From contig JAHFEW010000001.1 of assembly GCA_023248215.1 (NCBI GenBank), forward strand, positions 118,853 through 182,852: a stretch of DNA of 64,000 nt, read 5' to 3'. Both the position numbers and the translations under genes were made by a program. The DNA is from Nitrospira sp. GTDB taxonomy: Bacteria > Nitrospirota > Nitrospiria > Nitrospirales > Nitrospiraceae. The notes under the pieces are model-generated. The model had not been told where the DNA came from, made no database searches, and saw nothing but the letters and a program-made list of their open reading frames with translations. How positions within the stretch are numbered: the stretch's first letter is position 1; each line of letters opens with the position of its first letter. Positions 1 to 8,654 of the stretch are shown in pieces.

Positions 1-612
1 TTCCCCATCACTCAGCACCGCCAAAAAATGCGCATCGGCCGGCGGGAGCTCCCGTTTCAAGATGACGGCGGCTTCTACTTGGGTCTGCGCGGGTGTCGTG
101 AGCCGTAAGGCTTGGCATCGGGACCGGATCGTGGCCGGCAGGGCGTAGGGTCTACTCGAGACCAGCACAAACAGACTGTGGTCGGGCGGTTCTTCCAGTG
201 TTTTGAGCAGCGCATTGGCGGCGCCGATGGTCATGCGATCCGCGTCGTCGATCAAGCAGATCTTGCGATCGCCGATCAGCGGGCGATAGATCATCTGATG
301 CTCGATGTCACGAATCAGTTCGATCTTGATCTGAGGATTGGCTTGCTCGCGATCCGGCTCGATCACCATAAAATCGGGATGGGTTCGCGCCTCAACCTGA
401 CGACAGGCTCGGCAGGCGCCGCAGGCCTCCGGTTCCTGATCGTCCGACGGAGTTTCGCAGAGCAGCGCTTGCGCCAGGCGCAAGGCCAGGAGGCGTTTAC
501 CGATCCGATCGTCGCCATGGAAGAGATAGGCATGGGCGAGACGGTTCTGCACGATCGCCGACCTGAGCAGCGCTTTGGCACTGTCATGTCCGATGATATC
601 AGCGAAGGGCAT
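1..612 (-). CDS. holB: DNA polymerase III delta' subunit, 5' part
   Basis: Clamp-loader subunit that helps load the beta sliding clamp on DNA. The first 204 codons are visible and the frame runs off the left edge. The protein starts MPFADIIGHDSAKALL. It has a degenerate P-loop (GDDRIGKR, residues 33-40), four zinc-type cysteines (C52, C64, C67, C70), a DDAD box (122-125) and an SRC motif at 164-166, the usual layout of the delta'/DnaX AAA+ fold. A P-loop without the full GKT is normal for delta'. Its ATG lies 14 bp inside the end of tmk, the common tmk-holB order, so the two are probably translationally coupled. Confidence 0.9.
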   Translation of the reverse strand, partial: MPFADIIGHDSAKALLRSAIVQNRLAHAYLFHGDDRIGKRLLALRLAQALLCETPSDDQEPEACGACRACRQVEARTHPDFMVIEPDREQANPQIKIELIRDIEHQMIYRPLIGDRKICLIDDADRMTIGAANALLKTLEEPPDHSLFVLVSSRPYALPATIRSRCQALRLTTPAQTQVEAAVILKRELPPADAHFLAVLSDGE

Positions 613-1327
613 GGCGAGCCTGTGATGTATGAGGTGAGGGTTTACGTGGTGACGGCGAGTCTTCCGCTACGATGGGGCGGTGCGTGTTGAGCATCGGCGC
701 AACGGCTTGCGCGACTGCGCGGGCGACCGCGTCTTTTGCGGCCCGTGCAGAGACCACCTTCATTCGCCTGGGATGACGCTTTGCCAGGTCGAGAAAGCCG
801 GCGCGAACTTTTCGATGGAACCGAAGGGACTCACGGTCGAGTCGATTCTGGTCGGCGGCGGACCGCCGCCGCGCCAGACCGGTGGCAACCGGTAGATCGA
901 AGATCAACGTCAGGTCCGGCGTGATCGCGTGGGTGGCGAGGCGGTTGAGTGACCGGAGCATTGAGAGATTTAATCCTCGCGCATACCCCTGATAGGCCAG
1001 GGTGGAATCGCTGAAACGGTCGCAGAGTACGATAGCGCCTTCCGCCAGGGCTGGTTCGATGACCTGCCTGACATGTTGGCAGCGGGCGGCGAAAATCAGG
1101 AAGGCTTCGGTCTCGGGCGCGATCGGTTCACTCGCACGATCCAGGAGGACCGAGCGGACTTTTTCGGCGAGCGGGGTTCCGCCTGGTTCTCGGGTCTCCA
1201 CGGTGACATACCCTTCACTCCGGAGAAACTCGCCCAGGAGTCTGGCTTGGGTCGACTTGCCGCACCCTTCGATTCCCTCAAGCGTAATGAACAGGCCTCG
1301 GGGGTGTCGCCTGGGTTGAATCATCAT
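599..1327 (-). CDS. tmk: Thymidylate kinase
   Basis: Phosphorylates dTMP to dTDP for DNA synthesis in the cytoplasm. The P-loop EGIEGCGKST is at residues 17-26. The DRFSDSTLAYQG motif, which binds the nucleotide, is near residue 102, and an arginine-rich LID (ARRRSAADQNRLDRE) lies at about 150-165. At 242 residues it is longer than the usual 205-215; the extra is a short N-terminal lead and a proline- and serine-rich C-terminal tail without recognisable fold. Two ATG codons stand in a row at the start. It is transcribed away from the DUF502 gene and overlaps holB by 14 bp. Confidence 0.95.
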   Translation of the reverse strand: MMIQPRRHPRGLFITLEGIEGCGKSTQARLLGEFLRSEGYVTVETREPGGTPLAEKVRSVLLDRASEPIAPETEAFLIFAARCQHVRQVIEPALAEGAIVLCDRFSDSTLAYQGYARGLNLSMLRSLNRLATHAITPDLTLIFDLPVATGLARRRSAADQNRLDRESLRFHRKVRAGFLDLAKRHPRRMKVVSARAAKDAVARAVAQAVAPMLNTHRPIVAEDSPSPRKPSPHTSQARHALR

Positions 1328-1460
1328 TCTGGTCCAGAAAATCCACGGAGAAAGAAGGGCCGAATCCTATTCCAAGTGATTGAAAATAGCAAGAAAAGGC
1401 TTGCGACGATTGGTGAAAGACCAGTATCATGGCGCTCTACCCAGGACCCCACAGCCACAC

Positions 1461-2135
1461 ATGTTAAAAGCCTCATTAAAACGTTATTTTCTGACCGGTT
1501 TGCTGGTCATGATCCCCTTCTGGGGGACCGTCCTGATTTTGAAGACGCTGTTTGTCAGCCTGGATGGAATTCTTGGAAATGCGACCGCTCGCCTGGTGAC
1601 CCCCGGCTACTATGTGCCGGGATTGGGGATTGTCGCGTTGGTCCTGCTCATTTTTGCGACCGGACTCTTTGCGGCGAACTTTATCGGTCGCCATGTCGTG
1701 CGACAGTGGGAAAATTTACTCAACCGTGTCCCGGTCGTCCGCGGAATCTATTCCACCATCAAATCGATGATGGACATTCTGTCGTTCGCGGAACGCGAGA
1801 CCTATCGCCGCGTGGTGTTGATCCAGTTTCCCAAAAACGGTCACTACTGTTTTGCGTTTGTGACCGGCGTGACGAAGGGCGAAATGCAGCAGCTCTCGCC
1901 GGATCCGCTGGTACATGTGTATGTGCCGACCTCGCCCAACCCCACCTCCGGATATTTCCTGCTGGTGCCCGAAGGGGAGGTGATCGCCGTGGATATCACG
2001 GTTGAAGAAGCGATGAAGTTGATCGTCTCCGGGGGACTCTACACACCGACTCCTTCATCGGGCGCGCCGTCGCAGGCGAATGGAAAGAAGTGGTCGACTA
2101 TCAAACAACCTGACGCAGGCGTCCAGGTCGGTTGA
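1461..2135 (+). CDS. DUF502 family membrane protein
   Basis: Integral membrane protein of 224 residues, function unknown. It begins MLKASLKRYFLTGLLVMIPF, the typical DUF502 start, with a first hydrophobic helix at about residues 8-30 and a second at about 50-72 (IVALVLLIFATGLFAANFIG). The family signature NRVPVVRGIYSTIKSM follows, then a soluble domain rich in short beta segments. The frame is open upstream to a TTG at 1380, but the ATG at 1461 matches the family start. Divergent from tmk, with about 130 bp between them for both promoters. Confidence 0.85.
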   Translation: MLKASLKRYFLTGLLVMIPFWGTVLILKTLFVSLDGILGNATARLVTPGYYVPGLGIVALVLLIFATGLFAANFIGRHVVRQWENLLNRVPVVRGIYSTIKSMMDILSFAERETYRRVVLIQFPKNGHYCFAFVTGVTKGEMQQLSPDPLVHVYVPTSPNPTSGYFLLVPEGEVIAVDITVEEAMKLIVSGGLYTPTPSSGAPSQANGKKWSTIKQPDAGVQVG

Positions 2136-2192
2136 TCACGACGTTGATCGACGGCAACAGTACCGAACTGATTTTTTCATGGTGAAGGCACA

Positions 2193-3776
2193 ATGACTCA
2201 TTCGGTGCATCACAACGCGTCAACGTCCTCGCTTTCCGGGCTCGGCGTCATCATCATGGCGGCGGGACTTGGCAAACGCATGAAGTCGGCCGTGGCCAAG
2301 GTGCTCCATCCGGTTGCAGGCCGCCCGATGGTGCTCTATGTCGTCGACATCGCCTGCCGATTGGCGGAACAGGGTGTGGCGGTCGTGGTCGGACATCAGG
2401 GGACCGATGTTCGGAAGGTCGTCAAAGGTGTGGGGGGGCAGGTTGCTGTGGCTGAACAGTCCCGGCAATTGGGGACGGGACATGCGGTGTTGCAAGCGCG
2501 CCCCGCGTTCTCTGGCGATCCTCATCGAAAACCGTCGCGGTACTTGATCCTGAACGGAGACACGCCGCTTCTGACGGAAGCCACGGTGCGGGAGCTGCTG
2601 GCGATGCATGATGCACAGCGCTCCGCGGTGACCCTGCTGACCGCCGTGCTCGACGATGCGTCGGGTTATGGACGCGTCCTTCGCCGTCGTCGCGACGAGT
2701 GGTTGGAGGGGGCAGCCGATAACGCAGTGCAGACCATCGTCGAAGATAAAGATGCGTCCGAGGACGAACGACGCGTGCGTGAGATCAATGTCGGGACCTA
2801 TGTCGTCGACGGCGAGTTTCTCTTTCCGGCTCTGGACAAGCTCGATCCCCGCAATGCACAAGGTGAGTACTACCTCACCGACATCGTGCAGATGGCGGTG
2901 CAACAGGGACGTACCGTCTCGGCGTTGCGCCTGCGCACGATCGACGAAGGATTGGGGATCAACGGTCGCGTGCAATTGGCGGAGGCCGAACGCGTGATTC
3001 GTCAACGCATTCGTGAGCGGTGGCTGGAAGCTGGTGTGACGATGCGGAATCCCTCTTCGACCTGGATCGATGCCGATGTGACGATCGGCCGCGACACGGT
3101 GCTCTACCCGAACGTGACGATCGAGGGCCGAACGGTGATTGGGGAGGAGACGGTCGTGCACTCCGGCTCGCGTATCACCGACTGCACCATCGGGAACAGG
3201 GTGGAGATTCTGGATCACTGTATCCTGCGCGAGTCGCAGGTTGAAGAGGGTGCCCATCTCGGACCGTTTGCGCATTTGCGGCCGGGCGTGACGGTGCGGC
3301 GGAAGGCGAAAGTCGGCAACTTCGTCGAGATGAAAAAGACGGAGCTTGGTGAGGGGTCGAAGGCCAACCACCTGAGTTATCTCGGTGATGCGCAGATCGG
3401 GGCGGGCGTGAATATCGGCGCGGGGACGATCACCTGCAACTACGACGGGTGGAAAAAATTCCAGACGGTGATCGGAGACCAGGTGTTCATCGGGAGTGAC
3501 GTGCAATTGGTGGCGCCCGTGACGGTCGGATCAGGCGCCATTATCGCAGCCGGTACCACGGTGACGCAGGACGTGCCGGCGGATGCGCTTGTCCTCTCGC
3601 GGGTGCCTCAGGTGACGCGTGAGGGCTGGGCGGCCAGGCGACGGGCGTTACAGAGCGGGGAGACGGCGGCCCCGGCTCCTGCTGCAAAAAGTGCGAAGAG
3701 CGCAAAGCGTGTGAAGGGTTCGACGGGTTCCGTGAAGAAAAAGCAACCGGCGGTTCAACGCACGAAGCGGAGGTAA
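2193..3776 (+). CDS. glmU: Bifunctional GlmU: GlcN-1-P acetyltransferase and GlcNAc-1-P uridyltransferase
   Basis: Makes UDP-GlcNAc, the precursor of peptidoglycan, lipopolysaccharide and the surface glycans coded later in the window. The N-terminal uridyltransferase carries IIMAAGLGKRMKS and AKVLHPVAGRPM (about residues 20-45). The C-terminal left-handed beta-helix carries HLSYLGDAQIGAGVNIGAGT, with the family's catalytic histidine at about residue 392. Length is 527 residues against about 455 in E. coli. Part of the excess is a basic, Ala/Lys-rich, low-complexity tail of roughly 40 residues after the beta-helix. glmS follows after 9 bp, so both UDP-GlcNAc genes probably share one transcript. 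Confidence 0.96.
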   Translation: MTHSVHHNASTSSLSGLGVIIMAAGLGKRMKSAVAKVLHPVAGRPMVLYVVDIACRLAEQGVAVVVGHQGTDVRKVVKGVGGQVAVAEQSRQLGTGHAVLQARPAFSGDPHRKPSRYLILNGDTPLLTEATVRELLAMHDAQRSAVTLLTAVLDDASGYGRVLRRRRDEWLEGAADNAVQTIVEDKDASEDERRVREINVGTYVVDGEFLFPALDKLDPRNAQGEYYLTDIVQMAVQQGRTVSALRLRTIDEGLGINGRVQLAEAERVIRQRIRERWLEAGVTMRNPSSTWIDADVTIGRDTVLYPNVTIEGRTVIGEETVVHSGSRITDCTIGNRVEILDHCILRESQVEEGAHLGPFAHLRPGVTVRRKAKVGNFVEMKKTELGEGSKANHLSYLGDAQIGAGVNIGAGTITCNYDGWKKFQTVIGDQVFIGSDVQLVAPVTVGSGAIIAAGTTVTQDVPADALVLSRVPQVTREGWAARRRALQSGETAAPAPAAKSAKSAKRVKGSTGSVKKKQPAVQRTKRR

Positions 3777-3785
3777 CGAGGACCT

Positions 3786-5618
3786 ATGTGTGGCATCGTT
3801 GGCTACGTGGGCAATCAAGACGCGGTTCCAATCTTGTTGAACGGGCTGTCGAAGCTGGAATACCGGGGTTATGACTCAGCCGGTGTGGCGATCCAGCAGG
3901 GAGAAAAAATCGAGATTCGCCGGAGTGTCGGCAAATTGATCAATCTCCAAAAATCGCTGGCCCAAAAAAACATTGCGGGGACTTGCGGGATCGGACATAC
4001 GCGCTGGGCGACGCACGGCAAGCCCTCCGAGCAGAATGCGCATCCGCATCGCTCCGAGAGCTGCGTTCTCGTGCATAACGGGATTATCGAAAACTATGTG
4101 GAGCTCAAACAGCGGCTGAGCAAAGACGGCTACAAGTTTCAGTCCGAAACCGACACCGAGGTGGTCGCCCATTTAATCGACAAATATATGAAGAAGGGTG
4201 GCCTTCATCTTGCCGATGCGGTGCGCGCGACGGCCAAGGAGATTCGCGGGAGTTATGCCATCGCGGTGATTTCTGAGCGTGAGCCCGGTTTGCTGGTGGC
4301 TGCCCGATCCGGTTGCCCGTTGGTGATCGGCCGGACTGCTGAAGCGGCCTTTGTCGGGTCTGATGTCATGGCCATGCTGTCCCACACGCGGGAGGTGACG
4401 TTTCTTGAAGAGGGAGACATCGTCGAGGTGACGGCGGGAGAGAGCACATTTACAGATCTCGACGGGCGGGCGGTGAAGCGCAAAAAGACTACGGTGACGT
4501 GGGACGCGTCCGCCGCCGAGAAAAGCGGCTATCCCCACTTCATGTTGAAGGAAATTCATGAACAGCCGCAGACGATCCTGGATACCATCCGGGGACGTTA
4601 TTCCTATGAGAGCGGCGAGGCTGATCTGCCGGACATCGGGCTGACGCCGAAGCAGTTCGCCGAGGTCGGCCAAATTTGGATCGTGGCCTGCGGAACGAGT
4701 TGGCATGCGGGGTTGGTCGGAAAGTATCTTCTCGAAGAGATGGTCCGAACGCCGGTGCAAGTCGATATCGGCAGCGAGTTTCGGTATCGCGATCCGCTGG
4801 TTGAAAAAAACGACCTGTTCATCACCATTTCGCAGTCGGGGGAAACCGCCGACACCTTGGCCGCAGCCCGTGAAGCGAAACAAAAGGGCGCGCGCGTCGT
4901 GTCGATCGTGAATGTCGTGGGCAGCACCCTGGCGCGCGAGTCCGATGGCGTGTTGTATACGCACTGCGGGCCCGAGATCGGAGTGGCCTCGACCAAAGCA
5001 TTCACCAGTCAGCTGGCGGCCTTGTATCTGCTGGCTCTGCATTTGGGGCGTGTGCGGGGCGTGCTCAGTGTTGCAGACGGGAAAGCCTGGCTGGACCGTC
5101 TCGTCACGCTGCCGGCTTTGGTGAAACATGTGCTCGGACGGGAGGCGGAGATTCTGGCGATTGCCAAGCGTTATTACAAGAAACCGGATTTCTTGTACCT
5201 GGCGCGCGGGATCAACTATCCGATCGCGCTCGAGGGTGCGCTCAAGCTCAAGGAGATTTCCTACATCCATGCGGAAGGGTATGCCGCGGGGGAAATGAAG
5301 CATGGGCCGATCGCGCTCATCGATAAGGACATGCCGGTGGTGGTGCTGGCGCCTCGGGATCGCTTGTATGAAAAGACGGTCAGCAACCTCATGGAGGTGA
5401 AGGCGCGCCGAGCCCCGGTGATTGCGTTCGTGGCGGAAGGGGAGCGCGAATTGGGCAATATCGCTGATGCGGTGTTTACGATTCCCGACGTACATCCGCT
5501 GCTATCGCCTATTCTCTTTACGATCCCGCTGCAGTTACTGGCGTATCACATTGCGGTGCTGCGCGGAGAAGATGTGGATCAACCGCGCAACCTGGCGAAG
5601 AGTGTGACGGTGGAGTAG
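3786..5618 (+). CDS. glmS: Glutamine--fructose-6-phosphate aminotransferase (isomerizing)
   Basis: Converts fructose-6-phosphate and glutamine to glucosamine-6-phosphate, the entry step to amino sugars. MCGIVGYVGN places the catalytic Cys2 of the glutaminase domain. Two SIS sugar isomerase domains follow, with GTSWHAGLVGKYLLEE and SQSGETADTLAA in the first. The protein ends NLAKSVTVE, the conserved family C-terminus. Length 610 residues equals the usual 609. The start ATG has GAGG five bases upstream. The 9-bp gap to glmU leaves no room for a glmS ribozyme leader. Confidence 0.97.
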   Translation: MCGIVGYVGNQDAVPILLNGLSKLEYRGYDSAGVAIQQGEKIEIRRSVGKLINLQKSLAQKNIAGTCGIGHTRWATHGKPSEQNAHPHRSESCVLVHNGIIENYVELKQRLSKDGYKFQSETDTEVVAHLIDKYMKKGGLHLADAVRATAKEIRGSYAIAVISEREPGLLVAARSGCPLVIGRTAEAAFVGSDVMAMLSHTREVTFLEEGDIVEVTAGESTFTDLDGRAVKRKKTTVTWDASAAEKSGYPHFMLKEIHEQPQTILDTIRGRYSYESGEADLPDIGLTPKQFAEVGQIWIVACGTSWHAGLVGKYLLEEMVRTPVQVDIGSEFRYRDPLVEKNDLFITISQSGETADTLAAAREAKQKGARVVSIVNVVGSTLARESDGVLYTHCGPEIGVASTKAFTSQLAALYLLALHLGRVRGVLSVADGKAWLDRLVTLPALVKHVLGREAEILAIAKRYYKKPDFLYLARGINYPIALEGALKLKEISYIHAEGYAAGEMKHGPIALIDKDMPVVVLAPRDRLYEKTVSNLMEVKARRAPVIAFVAEGERELGNIADAVFTIPDVHPLLSPILFTIPLQLLAYHIAVLRGEDVDQPRNLAKSVTVE

Positions 5619-5620
5619 TT

Positions 5621-5741
5621 GGATGTTGAAAATGGCTTCCAACTGCGTTCTCGGTCGCTCAGCATCCTGCGACGTACCCCAGAGGGTACGCCTCGTCGCT
5701 GAGCTTCCTGCGGCCTTGCTGGAAGACCATTTTGAACATCC
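5621..5741. repeat. 121-bp imperfect palindromic intergenic repeat
   Basis: The intergenic space between glmS and gatC is almost filled by one long inverted repeat. The outer arms read ggatgttgaaaatggcttcc and, on the other strand, ggatgttcaaaatggtcttcc. Inner paired blocks are GCTCAGC (5657-5663) with GCTGAGC (5698-5704), GCGACG (5669-5674) with CGTCGC (5694-5699), and a perfect CGTACCC/GGGTACG hairpin (5673-5690) with a 4-base loop. It would fold into one long stem-loop as RNA and could act as a terminator or processing site. I recall similar units in Nitrospira genomes; no second copy was seen in this window. Confidence 0.75.
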
Positions 5742-5762
5742 TCAAAGAAACGAGAGAGTGTG

Positions 5763-6056
5763 ATGGAAATAACAAGGCAGGAAGTCGAGAAGGTGGCCAA
5801 GCTGGCGCGGCTGGCGATGACCGAGGCCGAGACGGCGGCCTTTTCGCAGCAGTTGAACCAGATCGTGGCCTATGTGCAGAAGCTCAAGACGTTTCCCACG
5901 GATGGCGTGGAACCGACGTCCACCGTGTTGGGGCAGACCAATGTGTTTCGTCCGGATCAGGCGCAGGCGTCCCTCTCGCACGACCAAGCGTTGGGGAACG
6001 CTCCCGATGCAGAGGCCCATTGCTTCCGAGTGCCGAAGATCATCCAGGAATCGTAA
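5763..6056 (+). CDS. gatC: Asp/Glu-tRNA amidotransferase subunit C
   Basis: Small subunit of the GatCAB complex, which amidates mischarged Glu-tRNA(Gln) or Asp-tRNA(Asn). It has 97 residues, the usual size. MEITRQEVEKVAKLARL at the N-terminus, then NQIVAYVQKLKTFPTDGVEPT, match the family, and FRVPKIIQES is the usual C-terminus. A GTG lies one codon upstream of the chosen ATG; a GAGAG stretch upstream serves either. panD and gatA follow. Confidence 0.93.
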   Translation: MEITRQEVEKVAKLARLAMTEAETAAFSQQLNQIVAYVQKLKTFPTDGVEPTSTVLGQTNVFRPDQAQASLSHDQALGNAPDAEAHCFRVPKIIQES

Positions 6057-6081
6057 ATAGGTAAGGAGATAAGATCACGCT

Positions 6082-6447
6082 ATGTTTCGACAAATGTTAC
6101 GGGCCAAAATCCATCGTGCGACGGTCACCGAGGCCTGTCTTGAGTATGAAGGCAGTCTCACCGTGGATGAAGACCTCTTGGACGCAGCGGGCATTCTGCC
6201 CTATGAAGCCATCGTCTGTTCCAATCTCAACAACGGTGAGCGGTTTATGACCTACGCCATGAAGGGAAAACGGGGGCGTGGCGAGATCGTGCTGAATGGA
6301 CCGACTGCCCGCAAGGCTGCGGTGGGGGATCAGATCATTATTTTCTGTTACGAGTATTACAGCGACGAGGAAATCAAGCGGCATAAGCCGAAGATTGTCC
6401 AGGTCGATGCGAAGAACCGGATGACCCGTAAGGCTACGAAGCACTGA
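6082..6447 (+). CDS. panD: Aspartate 1-decarboxylase proenzyme
   Basis: Pyruvoyl enzyme making beta-alanine for pantothenate and coenzyme A. The self-cleavage site is intact: Gly24-Ser25 in [15 protein letters not shown], where Ser25 becomes the pyruvoyl group. [19 protein letters not shown] and the [12 protein letters not shown] segment complete the family pattern at 121 residues. It is placed between gatC and gatA, with its TGA overlapping the gatA ATG, so it is co-translated with the amidotransferase although the pathways are unrelated. A TAAGGAG-type site lies ahead of the start. Confidence 0.95.
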   Translation: MFRQMLRAKIHRATVTEACLEYEGSLTVDEDLLDAAGILPYEAIVCSNLNNGERFMTYAMKGKRGRGEIVLNGPTARKAAVGDQIIIFCYEYYSDEEIKRHKPKIVQVDAKNRMTRKATKH

Positions 6448-7922
6448 TGTCCTTGATGTCGTTACATAAGCTTACGCTGTCGGAATTGCAGCGGAAATTT
6501 ACGGCCGGGGATGTGACGGCCACAGAGATCGTCCGCGCCTACTTTTTGCGCGTGACGCAGGTCGAACCGAAAGTGAAGGCCTACCTCACGCAATGTCAGG
6601 AGGCAGCCATTGCGCAGGCGGAGAGTCTCGATCGAATTTTGAAGGGTTGGCGTAAGACGACTCCCATGATGGCCATGCCGCTGGCCGTGAAGGACAATAT
6701 TTGCACGGAAAGCGTGCGTACCACCTGCGCCTCCCGGATGCTCGAGACATTCGTTCCGCCCTATGACGCGACCGTCGTTGCCAAACTGCGGGCGCAAAAT
6801 TATCTGCTGCTCGGCAAAACGAATCTGGACGAATTTGCGATGGGGTCCTCCACCGAAAACTCGGCCTTCGGCGCCACCCGCAATCCCTGGAACGTCCAGA
6901 CTGTTCCGGGAGGATCGAGTGGCGGATCGGCTGCGGCGGTCGCGGCTGATGAATGTGTCGCGGCCCTGGGGTCGGATACCGGAGGCTCCATTCGCCAGCC
7001 GGCGGCGTTCTGCGGAGTGGTGGGACTAAAGCCGACCTACGGTCGTGTCTCTCGATATGGATTGGTGGCCTTCGCGTCGTCGTTGGATCAAATCGGCCCG
7101 ATCACGAAGGATGTGACCGATGCCGCCATCCTGCTGGGGGTCATTGCGGGCCATGATCCGCGCGACTCGACCTCGGCTAATGTGCCGGTTCCGGACTATC
7201 TCAAGGCCCTCAAGAAAAAAGACTTGAGGAAGCTGAAGGTCGGTGTTCCCGTAGAGTACTTCACCGATGGCCTTGACCCGGAAGTGGAGCAGGCGGTCCG
7301 TGCGGCGATCGAAGGGCTCCGGGGGCTCGGCGCCGACATTCGCGAAATCAAGTTGCCGACGACCGACGCGGCCGTGGCGACCTACTATGTGATTGCCACC
7401 GCCGAGGCCAGTTCAAACTTGGCCCGATACGACGGGGTGAAGTACGGCTTGCGGGCGGGGGAGAGTAAAGATCTTCTCGATATGTATCTCAAAACCCGAG
7501 CGGAAGGATTCGGCCCCGAAGTCAAACGCCGAATCATGCTGGGCACCTATGTCCTCAGCGCGGGTTACTATGATGCGTATTATGGGAAGGCGCAAGCAGT
7601 GCGGACCTTGATCCGCCGGGAATTTGAGGCGGCGTTTCAGACGGTGGACCTGATCGTCACTCCGGTGACGCCCACCCCGGCGTTCAAGTTCGGCGAGAAG
7701 GCCCAGGATCCGTTACAGATGTATTTGTCCGACATCTTCACGATCTCTGCGAATCTGGCAGGGCTGCCGGCGATCGCGCTCCCCTGTGGATTCAGCCAGG
7801 CGGGGTTGCCGATTGGTCTGCAGTTGATCGGCCGGCCGTTCGAAGAAGAGACTCTATTGCGAGGGGCGCATGCCTATGAGCAGGCGACGACATGGCGTGC
7901 AAAGAAGCCGGCGATTCGGTGA
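6447..7922 (+). CDS. gatA: Asp/Glu-tRNA amidotransferase subunit A
   Basis: Amidase subunit of GatCAB that releases ammonia from glutamine for tRNA-dependent amidation. The Ser-cisSer-Lys triad region is clear: the lysine in PLAVKDN (about residue 78) and the serines in [15 protein letters not shown] and [14 protein letters not shown] (about residues 155-190). Length 491 residues is typical. The start overlaps the panD stop (TGATG); an in-frame ATG three codons later (6456) is an alternative. gatB is not adjacent but comes after two small genes. Confidence 0.96.
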   Translation: MSLMSLHKLTLSELQRKFTAGDVTATEIVRAYFLRVTQVEPKVKAYLTQCQEAAIAQAESLDRILKGWRKTTPMMAMPLAVKDNICTESVRTTCASRMLETFVPPYDATVVAKLRAQNYLLLGKTNLDEFAMGSSTENSAFGATRNPWNVQTVPGGSSGGSAAAVAADECVAALGSDTGGSIRQPAAFCGVVGLKPTYGRVSRYGLVAFASSLDQIGPITKDVTDAAILLGVIAGHDPRDSTSANVPVPDYLKALKKKDLRKLKVGVPVEYFTDGLDPEVEQAVRAAIEGLRGLGADIREIKLPTTDAAVATYYVIATAEASSNLARYDGVKYGLRAGESKDLLDMYLKTRAEGFGPEVKRRIMLGTYVLSAGYYDAYYGKAQAVRTLIRREFEAAFQTVDLIVTPVTPTPAFKFGEKAQDPLQMYLSDIFTISANLAGLPAIALPCGFSQAGLPIGLQLIGRPFEEETLLRGAHAYEQATTWRAKKPAIR

Positions 7923-7940
7923 GGCTGACTGGGGGTGCCT

Positions 7941-8345
7941 ATGATTGTTGAAGTGGCCGCGATTCTGGTCGCGATCGCCTTTGCGGTTCTGGTGGGCTAT
8001 CTCGTCCCGCTCTTAATTCAGATTCGAAAGACAGCGGCTGAATCGGAACAGCTCGTGACGAAACTGAATAGCGAGCTGCCGACTCTGGTCGCCGAGTTGC
8101 GAGCCATGAGTCAAAACCTGAACGACGTGGCTGAGCAGGCGCGCGGGGGGGTCGAGCATGCCGCTGTCTTGCTGCATGCCATGGGAGAGGTGGGCGAATC
8201 GGTGAATCAAGTCCATAGTCTGGTGCGAGGCTCGGGAAGTTCACTGCTGGCCAATGTGGCGAGTATGTTTGCGGGCCTGAAAGCTGCGAAACATGTGGTC
8301 ACGGAACGGTTCAAAGAGGGAGGGCTTCACAATGGCGGATTATGA
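7941..8345 (+). CDS. DUF948 family membrane-anchored protein
   Basis: Small protein of 134 residues, function unknown. An N-terminal membrane segment (about residues 2-25, rich in Val, Ala, Ile and Leu) is followed by a helical, probably coiled-coil domain with AESEQLVTKLNSELPTLVAE and further heptad-like spacing. This is the DUF948 architecture. The ATG at 7941 has a GGGGG stretch upstream; a GTG at 7935 is also possible. The end overlaps the start of the next gene by 14 bp, so the pair is likely coupled. Confidence 0.75.
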   Translation: MIVEVAAILVAIAFAVLVGYLVPLLIQIRKTAAESEQLVTKLNSELPTLVAELRAMSQNLNDVAEQARGGVEHAAVLLHAMGEVGESVNQVHSLVRGSGSSLLANVASMFAGLKAAKHVVTERFKEGGLHNGGL

Positions 8346-8652
8346 AGGTCCATCGTCAGCAGCCGTGTTGTTGGGCTTCTTGAGTGGGGCGGCGTTGGGG
8401 GCCGTGATGGCCATCTTGCTGGCACCACGAACCGGACAGGAATCGCGCGAATTGTTGGGCGGGTATGCAAGGCGCGCAGAGGATGGGTTGCGGGATTTGG
8501 TCGGGGAAGCCGGAGAGAAACTTGAGGGTGTCGTCGAAGAAGGTCGCGAGTTTATTGAATCCAAGAAAACCGTGTTGCGGGATGCGTTCGATGCGGGACG
8601 GGAGGCGATGAAGCGGGAGCGCGAGCATTTCACCAAGGGGGAGCAGGGATAA
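8332..8652 (+). CDS. YtxH-like gas-vesicle/stress family protein
   Basis: Protein of 106 residues with one N-terminal membrane segment ([20 protein letters not shown], about residues 9-28), directly followed by [13 protein letters not shown]. This LAP.TG..LR-type motif after the helix is typical of the YtxH family. The rest is charged and helical. Function unknown; some relatives are linked to stress, which is not visible here. The ATG has GAGGGAGGG upstream and overlaps the DUF948 end. An upstream in-frame start at 8293 would only extend into the preceding gene. Confidence 0.75.
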   Translation: MADYEGPSSAAVLLGFLSGAALGAVMAILLAPRTGQESRELLGGYARRAEDGLRDLVGEAGEKLEGVVEEGREFIESKKTVLRDAFDAGREAMKREREHFTKGEQG

Positions 8653-8654
8653 GC

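Noticed and set aside
1073..2005. 310-codon plus-strand frame across the tmk-DUF502 junction
   Set aside because: It runs antisense to tmk and out of frame with the DUF502 gene, and has no recognisable domain.
2220..3506. 428-codon minus-strand open frame across glmU
   Set aside because: Composition-driven shadow of glmU; no family features and no ribosome site. The same applies to the long antisense frames over glmS (4173-5495), gatB (8340-9563), mgtE (13920-14786), istA (24702-25979) and the intact IS3 (27628-28632).
3777..3785. glmS ribozyme upstream of glmS
   Set aside because: Only 9 bases separate glmU from glmS; there is no leader.
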